Below, one piece after another: positions 17,021 to 24,992 of a DNA stretch of 52,192 bases. The stretch lies in the NCBI GenBank assembly GCA_013001465.1, contig JABDMM010000012.1, forward strand, positions 1 through 52,192. The letters run 5' to 3'. Position numbers and translations under genes: made by a program. The notes beneath the pieces were generated by a model. The model made no database searches and had not been told where the DNA came from. It was given only the letters and a program-made list of their open reading frames with translations. The first letter of the stretch is position 1; each line of letters begins with the position of its first letter. The DNA comes from Chitinophagales bacterium. Lineage in GTDB: Bacteria; Bacteroidota; Bacteroidia; Chitinophagales; JABDMM01.

Positions 17021-18727
17021 TTAATTCATTGAGATCATTTGATCGTGTCTATCAATATAGTCTCTTGCATAAACTATCTCAGGACGATCATTAGAGGCAT
17101 CTTTACTAAGTTCGATCAATTGAGAAAAATACTTCAGGGCTTTATCGTTGTCACCATATTTCTCAGCGGCAAAAGCTGCACCATAAGTACCATGGAAGCG
17201 ATTTTGACTTTTCGTCAGGCTCATTTCAAATGCCTGCAGTGCTTTACCATAGTCTTCTAAAAGCAGATATAGCTCACCTAACAACTCTCTGGCAGGTATA
17301 ACTTCCCCCGGTGTTACCGGATGTTTCGCAGTGTTTTCTTCCATATCAGCGGCTTCCAAAAGGCTGGTCTCAGCTGTTTCGTTATCTCCTTCTGCAAAAG
17401 CGATCCATCCTTCCGATATTTTGATCTGTATATTTACCTGGTTTGACTTGTACTCATCATTTGCCTCATTTAGTATTGCATAATTTGTTTTGAGATTTGC
17501 TAACTGAGACTTTGCCTTTTCAAGATCATTGACATGAACTGCTCCTAATAGGCTGCTGAAGTTTATGATCGAAGCTTCCCATGGGAATTTTTCCCATGGA
17601 CTGTTTTTCAATGGTAATTCAAGCTCTGCTGCCTTTTTCCAATCTTTCATTTCGATTGCATGTCTTGCAGGAATAGCGGCAAGTGCATATGCTGAAGGTA
17701 AATTAAAAGGATATGCTATCTCCACCGCAAGTGTGTAATTGAGGATCTCATCAGCTTTATCGATTTGAGAAGTTTGCAAGTATGCATACATAAGGTAGTC
17801 CAAAGCATGAAGTTCATTAAACCAATTACCCTTAACACCCAGTTTATCCATATAACATTGAGCTGAAGTAGCACTTCGCATATTAGACTCTATAGACTCT
17901 TCCCATAATCCAAGCCTCGTGAAGATATGTGAAGGCATATGCTGAGCATGAGCTGATGATGGTGCGATATCAGCATATTTGCGTGCAGAATTAAGCGCAA
18001 GATGCGCTAACTCAGGATAATCATAACTATGGATTATATAGTGTGCTACTCCAGGGTGATTAGGTTCCTGAGGAAATATTTTGTTGAGTATCTCTCCTGC
18101 TGCTCTCTGGTTGGTAAATTCCTTATCCGAAGGATCCACAATGGAATTTAACGCTAATGCATAGAAGATGGCAGCCTCTTTGTCATCAGGGTATGCCTTA
18201 TATATCTTTTCCATGGCATTCACATATGCATTTGATCTTGTTTTATGATCTATGTTTTGCCAGTCTTTATAGTATTGAGCAATAGCATCGATATACAGGG
18301 ACTCTCTTTCATTCTTCGTATTAAGTGCCTGTGCAATTGAGATAGCTTTAGAACTTTTTTCAAGAGCTTCTTCTTTAGGAGGTGACCAAAGTTGATGATA
18401 GTTGCACATAGCCACACCCCAATATGCGATTGCACATTTTGGATCACTTGCTATAACACTTGCAAATACTTTTTCAGCTTCGCTATACTCAAAAGAGTGC
18501 AGTAAGGCAATAGCAAGCTCAAAATCCTCTTGTACTGATTCCATACAATCCAATCCAAAATTGACACTCCCGAATTGTTCAGGACCGCACAGTGCGAGTT
18601 CTCCTTTTAGCAATTCCAAAGAGTCGATCTGTTGTTGATCAACTGATACTTTTTGCGTGCAAGAGATAAAAAAGGTAAACGAAAGCAATATAACTGCTGT
18701 AGTTAATAGGGTGAATAGATATTTCAT
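17021..18727 (-). CDS. Tetratricopeptide-repeat lipoprotein
   Basis: 568 residues. The signal peptide ends in FFISC (Cys23), so the protein is probably lipid-anchored in the periplasm or outer membrane. Several TPR units can be seen: residues about 70-110 (FEYSEAEKVFASVIASDPKC AIAYWG), near 250-300 (HMPSHIFTRLGLWEESIESN), and at the C-terminus (LGELYLLLEDYGKALQAFEM, YGDNDKALKYFSQLIELSKD). The block AHAQHMPSHIFTRLGLW recurs, to my knowledge, in a family of uncharacterised TPR proteins. It is 41 bp downstream of a Sco gene, so the two are probably cotranscribed, which hints at a role around metal or envelope maintenance. No enzymatic motif was found. Confidence 0.8.
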   Translation of the reverse strand: MKYLFTLLTTAVILLSFTFFISCTQKVSVDQQQIDSLELLKGELALCGPEQFGSVNFGLDCMESVQEDFELAIALLHSFEYSEAEKVFASVIASDPKCAIAYWGVAMCNYHQLWSPPKEEALEKSSKAISIAQALNTKNERESLYIDAIAQYYKDWQNIDHKTRSNAYVNAMEKIYKAYPDDKEAAIFYALALNSIVDPSDKEFTNQRAAGEILNKIFPQEPNHPGVAHYIIHSYDYPELAHLALNSARKYADIAPSSAHAQHMPSHIFTRLGLWEESIESNMRSATSAQCYMDKLGVKGNWFNELHALDYLMYAYLQTSQIDKADEILNYTLAVEIAYPFNLPSAYALAAIPARHAIEMKDWKKAAELELPLKNSPWEKFPWEASIINFSSLLGAVHVNDLEKAKSQLANLKTNYAILNEANDEYKSNQVNIQIKISEGWIAFAEGDNETAETSLLEAADMEENTAKHPVTPGEVIPARELLGELYLLLEDYGKALQAFEMSLTKSQNRFHGTYGAAFAAEKYGDNDKALKYFSQLIELSKDASNDRPEIVYARDYIDRHDQMISMN

Positions 18728-18768
18728 GAGTGAAGAGTTGAGGTGATCGAAACATATTATTATTAAAT

Positions 18769-19380
18769 TTAATGAAAAATGCCCACTAAATTTTTAATAT
18801 CTACAATTAAGCGATCCACTTCTGAGGAATCAGTCCCGTCATAATATCCCCGTATTCTTCTATTTGGATCGACTAGAACTAACTGTTCACTGTGAATAAA
18901 ATCTTCAGGACCCCCATCCCCATCATCCACGGTCAACATAAAACCCTTCCTTGCCAGATCATAGAGTTCTTTTTTCTCTCCTGTATACATTGTCCATGCA
19001 TTTGGATCGGCATTATAATGAACCATATAGTTGTACAGAATATCAGAGCTATCATAGTCCGGATCGACTGTGAAAGACAATATGTGAACCAAGGTATTCG
19101 ACCGGTAAGCATCCTGAACCCTGGTAAGCTGACTTGTCATCAGCGGGCAGATCGAACCACACCGTGTGAAGAAAAAATCAGCTACAATGATTTTCCCATT
19201 TACCTCCTTACTTCCAGCTATTTTTCCATCCTGATCGACAAATTGAAACGACGGTAACGTATGGTTTGGAGGACCAAATACAGGCAAGTCCTCAGCCTGA
19301 TCTTTATTTACAATTAAATATACTGCGGAAAGCAGGAAGAGGCCAGCCAGAAGAAATATCCATTTGAATTTGTCTGCCAT
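18769..19380 (-). CDS. SCO1/SenC family copper chaperone
   Basis: 203 residues. One N-terminal membrane anchor (about 7-24) is followed by a thioredoxin-like Sco domain in the periplasm. The copper site is complete: FFFTRCGSICP gives Cys74 and Cys78, and FIHSEQLVLVD gives His163. Sco proteins deliver copper or reduce cysteines for the CuA site of cytochrome oxidases. A second Sco gene is inside the ba3 oxidase operon at 26713-27360 and is clearly related (FTVDP, GDGGxEDFIHSE, IRGxYDGTD shared). Placement here with a TPR lipoprotein suggests it serves another oxidase or a redox task. Confidence 0.93.
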   Translation of the reverse strand: MADKFKWIFLLAGLFLLSAVYLIVNKDQAEDLPVFGPPNHTLPSFQFVDQDGKIAGSKEVNGKIIVADFFFTRCGSICPLMTSQLTRVQDAYRSNTLVHILSFTVDPDYDSSDILYNYMVHYNADPNAWTMYTGEKKELYDLARKGFMLTVDDGDGGPEDFIHSEQLVLVDPNRRIRGYYDGTDSSEVDRLIVDIKNLVGIFH

Positions 19381-19400
19381 TCAACAAATATCGCAATTTA

Positions 19401-19516
19401 ATGGGTTCATTTGTTCATAATGAGCACGTCAATGAGGTCAATTTAAGAAGTAATATGACGCGGCGAAGCCGCACCTTCATTATCACATTAGCAAATTACC
19501 GAATTATCACATTAAC
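19401..19516. repeat. Composite family A + family C repeat
   Basis: 19401-19425 carries family A-like units (TTCATTTGTTCATAATGAGC). 19460-19472 is a perfect small hairpin GCGGC-GAA-GCCGC, followed by CACCTTCAT and ATCACATT words (family C). The same order A then C is found at 27624-27748 and 32682-32770, and a C-only copy lies at 36338-36375. It fills the space between two minus-strand genes. Confidence 0.65.
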
Positions 19517-19549
19517 TCTCCTCTCTCCAGATCTAATTGTCAAAAAGTC

Positions 19550-20044
19550 TTATCTCCAGGCACTGATAATAATGCTCATAATGGTCACTGAAACTGTCCA
19601 GAAACCTGCATTAATAAAGATATACTTGAAGTTTTTAAGTTCGAATAGTGCATTGATAGCGATCATCGGTAAAATAAAGAAAATACTGAGGAAGAGTCCG
19701 TGGACTATTCCATGTGTAGGAGTTCTGAATGTGGCTCCATATTTTTCGGATATTGTTGTTCTTAGGTTATGAACTTCTGACCCCACAACCTCAAATCCTT
19801 CTTCGTTCATGAGGAGTGAGTCTATATGCATCTGGTGAATGATCAGAGATGATAGTATGAAGGATAACATCACAGAAAACAGGATCATAAAGCCGAAGAT
19901 CTTGATCATGTTACCGCCTTTCAGTTCTTCTTCTGAAAGTTTTCCGTGTTTCATCCATGCATTTCCAAATACTTTTGGATTGTACCAGATGAATCCCAGT
20001 ATCAATGGTACTAGAGCTGCTACTAAGTTTGCAATTACATTCAT
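19550..20044 (-). CDS. DUF1761 family membrane protein
   Basis: 164 residues with four hydrophobic segments: about 3-21 (ANLVAALVPLILGFIWYNP), 47-68, 110-130 and 142-162. The start NVIANLVAALVPLILGFIWY with a following WMKHGKLSEEEL is the signature of DUF1761, a family of small integral membrane proteins whose function is not known. It has a loop of about 40 residues after the second helix that is longer than in the smaller members I recall. It stands alone on the minus strand, separated from the Sco gene by repeats. Confidence 0.8.
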   Translation of the reverse strand: MNVIANLVAALVPLILGFIWYNPKVFGNAWMKHGKLSEEELKGGNMIKIFGFMILFSVMLSFILSSLIIHQMHIDSLLMNEEGFEVVGSEVHNLRTTISEKYGATFRTPTHGIVHGLFLSIFFILPMIAINALFELKNFKYIFINAGFWTVSVTIMSIIISAWR

Positions 20045-20116
20045 GAGTTTTTGGATTACTTGGGTCTAATATATTGATCTATTTTGAGAGTTGTTCTGAT
20101 CTGGGCTTTGATTTTT

Positions 20117-20160
20117 TACCGCAGAAGGCGCTGAGGTCTTACCGCAGAGGGCGCTGAGGT
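20117..20160 (+). repeat. Family B CGCAGAG-type repeat (tandem pair)
   Basis: Two tandem copies of ACCGCAGAxGGCGCTGAGGT in the gap between divergent genes (20045-20225). A similar pair is at 37971-38010. The remaining gap is A/T-rich and should hold the promoters of both genes. Confidence 0.65.
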
Positions 20161-20225
20161 TTCTTTCCAGAGAGTATTAAAAATAAAAACATTTATATCT
20201 TTTTATCGTATATGTTTTGATATAA

Positions 20226-23075
20226 ATGCACCGTAATTCTACATACTTAAGCGACTCGTTTGCAGTTAAGTTGGCAGTTAAAGTTATGATTTTGATCTGT
20301 TTTCTTTTCACAGCGCAGATATATGCTCAGTCTGGTTTATGTGATCCGGGGACACCATTTTTTGTTGTCGATCTTAGCAATTCTCCCGATTCCGTATATG
20401 TTTCACCAGTTACCTCTAGAAGCAACCAATGCTGTGGGCTCAGTAATCCCTTTGTTTGTGTTGAATTTGAAATTCACTTACATCCACAGACTAGCGGTGT
20501 GAACTTCGGTATTTTTTCCGGCGCAATTCCTCCTGGATCACTTAGCTACCAGGTCAATTGTGGCCCTGCGGTATCCGTAGGGGAACCGATCTGTTTAAGC
20601 GGACCGGGACCGCATATCCTCACATTTTGTAAACCCGGGGGAAACGCTAATGAATATTTTATCTCTGCAATACCAATTCTACCTCTTGCTCCGGATATAA
20701 ACCTTACAGAAAATTGTGACTTAACAATATCTGTTGAAGGCCTCAACCCTGATTCTACTATTACGTGGAGAGATATCACACCGGGATCAGGTGGCATGTA
20801 TACTAGCTATTTCAGCTGTACAAGTGGCTGTGATACCACAACTATCAGCAGCCCACCAAACCCTCCTGCATTCATCGAATATGAGGTGTGTGGATGGGTA
20901 AATGACACCGTTTGTAATCTGGTTTTTTATAATTGTGATACAGGTCGAGTTAGCATTGTTACTCCGGTGATATCTGCTGTTACAAACGATCCTCAATGTA
21001 ATAATTTCGACAATGCAGATATCGATATTTCTGTAAACAACATACCAGGTCCCTTAACATACCAGTGGTCAAATGGAGATACTACTGAAGATATTGATTC
21101 ATTGACTGCCGGAAGTTATATAGTTACTGTTAGTGGCTATTTGGGATGCCAATATTCTGATACTTTCTCTCTAATCGGGCCACAACCTCTACTCATCGAT
21201 TCGAATATCACTCATGTTTCATGCTCAGGTTTATCTGACGGAAGTATTGACATTACTGTATCTGGTGGTGTACCACCTTATGAATTTATTTGGTCTACAG
21301 GAGATACTACTGAAGATATATATGGATTAAGCGCAGGGTCTTACTTCCTTACTGTTATTGGTGCAGACAGTTGCATCTCTACTACAAATGGAATACTGAT
21401 CAACGATATTGGCTTAGCGATAGTCCTAAACTCAATGAATCATGTTTCATGCTCCGGGTTCAATGATGGGTCAATAGACATTGGAACTATAGGTGGCTCC
21501 GGTCCTATTGCTTATAATTGGAGCAACGGAATGACAACTGAAGATATATCCTCTCTATCTCCAGGCTTATATAGTGTTATTGTGATGGATAGCTTAGGTT
21601 GTAGTGATACTTCCTCTATTTGGTTGATCAGTCAACCCACGCCATTGGTTGTTAACATCGATACAATTCAAAACCTCACTTGCCCATCATCGAATCAAGC
21701 AGTTTTATATGCACAAGTTAGTGGCGGAGTGATGCCTTACAATTATATCTGGTCAAATGGGCAATCAAATGATACGATCTCAAATTTGAATGAAGGATCT
21801 TATACTGTCACAATTACCGATCTAAATGGATGTATTGAAACTGATACTGCTACGATCAGTCCCCAATCAAATGTATCGGTCTTTGTAAATGGAACAAATA
21901 TCCAGTGTAACGGTATGGCTAATGGTTCTGCTGTTGTCTCAGTGAATAACTCTTTAGGTTATACTGTCAACTGGTCCAATGGTCAAGCAACAGATACGAT
22001 CACAGGTTTATCCAGTGGTTCATATATGGTTACTGTTTCGGATACTTCCGGTTGTGTTATATTAGATACGATCCAGATCACAGAGCCATTGCCAATAGGT
22101 AATCAAAGCAGTCAGGCCGATCCAAGTTGTTTTTCATTTAGTGATGGTTCAATACAGTTACAACCATCCGGTGGTACGCCAGCTTATAGTGTAAATTGGT
22201 CAAACGGAAGCACGCAACAAAACATTCAAAATTTATCAGCAGGATCATACCAGGTCACTATATCAGATGCAAACGGTTGTTTGGATACAGATACCATTAT
22301 CCTTGTTGATCCACTCCCGGTATTTTTAAGTATTCAACCACAAAGTCCTACATGTTACAACATTCAAAACGGTGAAGTGACCACGATCGTAAGCGGAGGA
22401 ACGATGCCATATACTTATTCATGGTCAAACGGAAGTAATAACTCAGACATCTTCGATCTGGGTTCCGGGCAATATACGGTTACGGTTAGTGATGCAAATC
22501 AGTGTTCAACTGCTTCAACGGCGACATTATCCTCACCGGATACACCAACAGTAGGAGTTTATCCATCATATTCTCAGTTATTTATGGGAGATAGTGATAC
22601 CTTTCAAGTATCACACAATTTCAACAGTAGCAATTTGAGCTATTCGTGGACACCGACAATGGGACTAAACTGCTCTGATTGTCAGACAGTGATCGCAAAT
22701 CCATTTACATCGACATTATATACTTATACTGTTTCGAACATAACCGATCCCGATAATCCATGTTCGGTTTCAGGGCAGTTATATATTGAAGTTGATCCAA
22801 ATCATCGATATTTTATACCGAATGTTTTTACTCCTAACGGAGATGGAGAGAACGATATGTTTACTGTTTATGGTGTGAATATTATTGAATTTCACATTCA
22901 GATCTTCAATCGATTAGGTATCAAAGTGTTTGAGACATCGGATATTGATAAAGGTTGGAATGGAACATACAAAGGAGAGATGCAAAATCCGGGAGTTTAT
23001 GTTTACGATGTTACTTTAGGTCATGTAAATGGGGAGCAAAGTCATATAGGTGGCAGTGTGACGATCGTTCGGTAA
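20226..23075 (+). CDS. T9SS-secreted SprB-repeat protein
   Basis: 949 residues. Hydrophobic signal about 18-35 ending IYAQS. The N-terminal 230 residues form a Cys-rich beta domain (CCGLSNPFVCVEFEIHLHPQ). Seven SprB-type repeats follow from about 255 to 765, each beginning with a Cys and DGSIDI-like strand, then YxWSNGxTTEDIxxLxxGSY and a TVxDxxGC end. The last 85 residues are the gliding motility-associated (type B) sorting domain: FIPNVFTPNGDGENDMFTVY, IFNRLGIKVFE, GWNGTYKGEMQNPGVYVYDV. SprB-type repeats occur in cell-surface adhesins moved by the gliding machinery; export needs the PorV/SprA T9SS apparatus. Whether this one takes part in gliding or only adhesion cannot be told. Confidence 0.9.
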   Translation: MHRNSTYLSDSFAVKLAVKVMILICFLFTAQIYAQSGLCDPGTPFFVVDLSNSPDSVYVSPVTSRSNQCCGLSNPFVCVEFEIHLHPQTSGVNFGIFSGAIPPGSLSYQVNCGPAVSVGEPICLSGPGPHILTFCKPGGNANEYFISAIPILPLAPDINLTENCDLTISVEGLNPDSTITWRDITPGSGGMYTSYFSCTSGCDTTTISSPPNPPAFIEYEVCGWVNDTVCNLVFYNCDTGRVSIVTPVISAVTNDPQCNNFDNADIDISVNNIPGPLTYQWSNGDTTEDIDSLTAGSYIVTVSGYLGCQYSDTFSLIGPQPLLIDSNITHVSCSGLSDGSIDITVSGGVPPYEFIWSTGDTTEDIYGLSAGSYFLTVIGADSCISTTNGILINDIGLAIVLNSMNHVSCSGFNDGSIDIGTIGGSGPIAYNWSNGMTTEDISSLSPGLYSVIVMDSLGCSDTSSIWLISQPTPLVVNIDTIQNLTCPSSNQAVLYAQVSGGVMPYNYIWSNGQSNDTISNLNEGSYTVTITDLNGCIETDTATISPQSNVSVFVNGTNIQCNGMANGSAVVSVNNSLGYTVNWSNGQATDTITGLSSGSYMVTVSDTSGCVILDTIQITEPLPIGNQSSQADPSCFSFSDGSIQLQPSGGTPAYSVNWSNGSTQQNIQNLSAGSYQVTISDANGCLDTDTIILVDPLPVFLSIQPQSPTCYNIQNGEVTTIVSGGTMPYTYSWSNGSNNSDIFDLGSGQYTVTVSDANQCSTASTATLSSPDTPTVGVYPSYSQLFMGDSDTFQVSHNFNSSNLSYSWTPTMGLNCSDCQTVIANPFTSTLYTYTVSNITDPDNPCSVSGQLYIEVDPNHRYFIPNVFTPNGDGENDMFTVYGVNIIEFHIQIFNRLGIKVFETSDIDKGWNGTYKGEMQNPGVYVYDVTLGHVNGEQSHIGGSVTIVR

Positions 23076-23093
23076 CTCTTATATCCCGAAAGG

Positions 23094-24149
23094 CTAGCTT
23101 TTCTTTTTATACCAGGTGGTTGTTTTGCTTATAGCTTCTTCAAGTGAATACTTTGCCTTGAATCCGAAATCTTCTTCTGCTTTATCTGAAGTAAATGTAA
23201 AATCAGTGCACGTATATGTAACAGCAAAGCGGCTGAATTTTGGATTATACCTTTTAAATGGTCTGGCTAGAAATGCAATACCTTCAGAGATCGTTGCAAT
23301 TGTATATGCTACTCCTTTGGGCAGCCATAAGTTCTTAGGGAATATCTTATAGCCGGCTCCTGCCACTATCTGGTCGAAAAATTTAAAAAAGTTGGATGCT
23401 TCTCCGTCGGTAATAAAATAAACCTGACCGTTCACTTTAATATTACCCTTCCATAATGCATCAGCTGCAAGTATATGTGCATGTGCCATATTCCCAACAT
23501 AAACGTGCTGACATTTAGATCTGCCATTTCCAAGTCGGACGTAAAATCCTGTTTTTGCCATATCAACAAGTGAATCGATGTGATAAGGATCATTTTCCCC
23601 ATAGATATCTGAAGGTCTTAGCACTACTACTTTGAGATCTTCATTATTAGCCTTAATGGAAACTATTTCTGTCAGCTTTTTTGACTTACAATAGACAGTA
23701 TGATGAGATTCAGGATAGGGTTGAGATTCGTCAATGTTTCTAAGAGGTTTACCGGTGAAGACCGCATCGAGTGAACTTGTGACAACCAGATTCTCAATAT
23801 TATTATCGTGACATGCTTTTATTATATTTTCAGTTCCTCCAACATTAACAGCCAGAACCTCTTCTTCTGACTTGGTACCCCAATCGATGATAGCTGCAGA
23901 GTGTATCACGATATCGATATCCTTGCAAGCTCGAACTACCGCATCGAAGTCTCTAATATCGGCCTGGATAAATTCAATTTGGTCAATGAATTTTCCTTTG
24001 AAAGGATTGCAATCAATGACTCTAACTAAACCTACCTTTATCGGACAGTTCTCATCTAAGAACTCTTCTACAATTCTACTACCTAAGAAGCCCGAGCCAC
24101 CAGTGATGAGGATGTTTGGACGTGTCTTATCTGATGTTGAGTAAGTCAT
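23094..24149 (-). CDS. NAD(P)-dependent epimerase / 3-beta-hydroxysteroid dehydrogenase-type protein
   Basis: 351 residues from the ATG at 24149; an upstream in-frame ATG at 24188 would add 13 residues (LILPTIVARIYL) not expected in this family. It is an extended short-chain dehydrogenase: PNILITGGSGFLGSRIVEEF is the Gly-rich nucleotide-binding motif, IDIVIHSAAIIDWG the adenine-side block, and VYCKSK carries the catalytic Tyr-xxx-Lys. VVLRPSDIYGENDP follows. The C-terminal part (KFFDQIVAGAGYKIFPKNLW) matches the 3-beta-HSD/isomerase type that acts on sterol-like or isoprenoid alcohols. The real substrate is unknown. It converges with the SprB-repeat gene, with 18 bp between the stops. Confidence 0.85.
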   Translation of the reverse strand: MTYSTSDKTRPNILITGGSGFLGSRIVEEFLDENCPIKVGLVRVIDCNPFKGKFIDQIEFIQADIRDFDAVVRACKDIDIVIHSAAIIDWGTKSEEEVLAVNVGGTENIIKACHDNNIENLVVTSSLDAVFTGKPLRNIDESQPYPESHHTVYCKSKKLTEIVSIKANNEDLKVVVLRPSDIYGENDPYHIDSLVDMAKTGFYVRLGNGRSKCQHVYVGNMAHAHILAADALWKGNIKVNGQVYFITDGEASNFFKFFDQIVAGAGYKIFPKNLWLPKGVAYTIATISEGIAFLARPFKRYNPKFSRFAVTYTCTDFTFTSDKAEEDFGFKAKYSLEEAISKTTTWYKKKS

Positions 24150-24199
24150 AAGATATATTCTAGCTACTATTGTTGGTAAAATGAGCAAATGAATTCCAA

Positions 24200-24284
24200 A
24201 TTTACCCCAATCTTTGATTCGGAATAGAATTCGAGAATCTCGAAAAATTTATCAAATCGTAGATTTGAATTTTTTGGGATAAAT
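24200..24284. other. Cloverleaf-like structured segment upstream of the oxidase operon
   Basis: An outer stem pairs 24200-24210 with 24274-24284 (10 of 11 positions). It encloses three hairpins: ATTC/GAAT (24217-24230), TCGAG-AAT-CTCGA (24231-24243) and TCAAATC-GTA-GATTTGA (24252-24268). The topology recalls a tRNA but there is no T-loop consensus, so it is not called a tRNA. It lies in the 260-bp gap between divergently transcribed genes and could be a dispersed palindromic element or a leader structure. Confidence 0.4.
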
Positions 24285-24409
24285 GAACAATAGCATGGTA
24301 AAAAATAACAAATGTCATTCTTTTGAATGATATAACTCATTGATGTCTGTTTTTTCCCATCGCATTTTTGAGCGGTATTAAAATTACTAAATAGAATAAC
24401 TTTTAAAAC

Positions 24410-24535
24410 ATGGATTCACCAAGAAAGGAGGACAATTTCTTTCCATCCGGAGCGATAGCTTTCTTTGTTCTCTTGCTCATATTGTGTGCCGTTATTTGGT
24501 TCACCATTTATTTTATCATGCTATATAGGATTTAA
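24410..24535 (+). CDS. cbaD: ba3-type cytochrome c oxidase subunit IIa
   Basis: A 41-residue gene, ATG at 24410 and TAA at 24533-24535. The product is MDSPRKEDNFFPSGAIAFFV followed by LLLILCAVIWFTIYFIMLYRI: a short polar start and one transmembrane helix. In Thermus ba3 oxidase a single-helix subunit IIa is encoded just before subunit II and replaces the first helix of ordinary subunit II. Position (3 bp before the subunit II ATG), size and topology all fit that peptide. The gene is easy to miss because of its length. Symbol given by analogy with Thermus. Confidence 0.8.
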   Translation: MDSPRKEDNFFPSGAIAFFVLLLILCAVIWFTIYFIMLYRI

Positions 24536-24538
24536 GTT

Positions 24539-24976
24539 ATGGATAGATCAGAAAGACTTGCTTTACTTTTTACCGGTATTATACTGATGGTGTTTATAAG
24601 CGCGATACTATTTGCAGTAAAAGCGTTTGACGCCAATGTACCGGAATGTGTTCCTTACGGAGAAACTTTTACAAAAGGAGAACTGATAGCGCTTGATGAC
24701 AAAACTTATCAGCTGAAATATGTTGCTAAAATGTGGGTGTTTGATCCACCGATCGTCGAGGTTCCTGTTGGTAGTGAGGTGGATATATATCTTGCTTCTC
24801 AGGATGTTGTTCATGGCTTCCAGATAAAAGGAAAGAACGTGAACCTTATGGCTGTGCCAGGTGCGATCAACCTTACAAGTGTAAAATTCGACAGGAAAGG
24901 AACGTATTATGTTATCTGCCATGAGTACTGCGGTGTAGGTCATCAGAATATGCAGGGCGAGATCATTGTTAAATAG
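24539..24976 (+). CDS. cbaB: ba3-type cytochrome c oxidase subunit II (CuA)
   Basis: 145 residues, the short form typical of ba3 oxidases. One membrane helix (about 8-30) anchors a periplasmic cupredoxin domain. All CuA ligands are visible: His92 in DVVHGFQI, then CHEYCGVGHQNM giving Cys127, Glu129 (backbone), Cys131, His135 and Met138. It accepts electrons from cytochrome c and passes them to subunit I. It lies between the IIa peptide and subunit I, with 16 bp to the latter. Copper loading is probably done by the Sco protein encoded two genes downstream. Confidence 0.95.
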   Translation: MDRSERLALLFTGIILMVFISAILFAVKAFDANVPECVPYGETFTKGELIALDDKTYQLKYVAKMWVFDPPIVEVPVGSEVDIYLASQDVVHGFQIKGKNVNLMAVPGAINLTSVKFDRKGTYYVICHEYCGVGHQNMQGEIIVK

Positions 24977-24992
24977 ATAATCAAAAAATAAA

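Noticed and set aside
24200-24284. Cloverleaf as a tRNA gene
   Set aside because: No T-loop GGTTCGA consensus at the right place, wrong arm lengths, no CCA; kept only as a structured segment.
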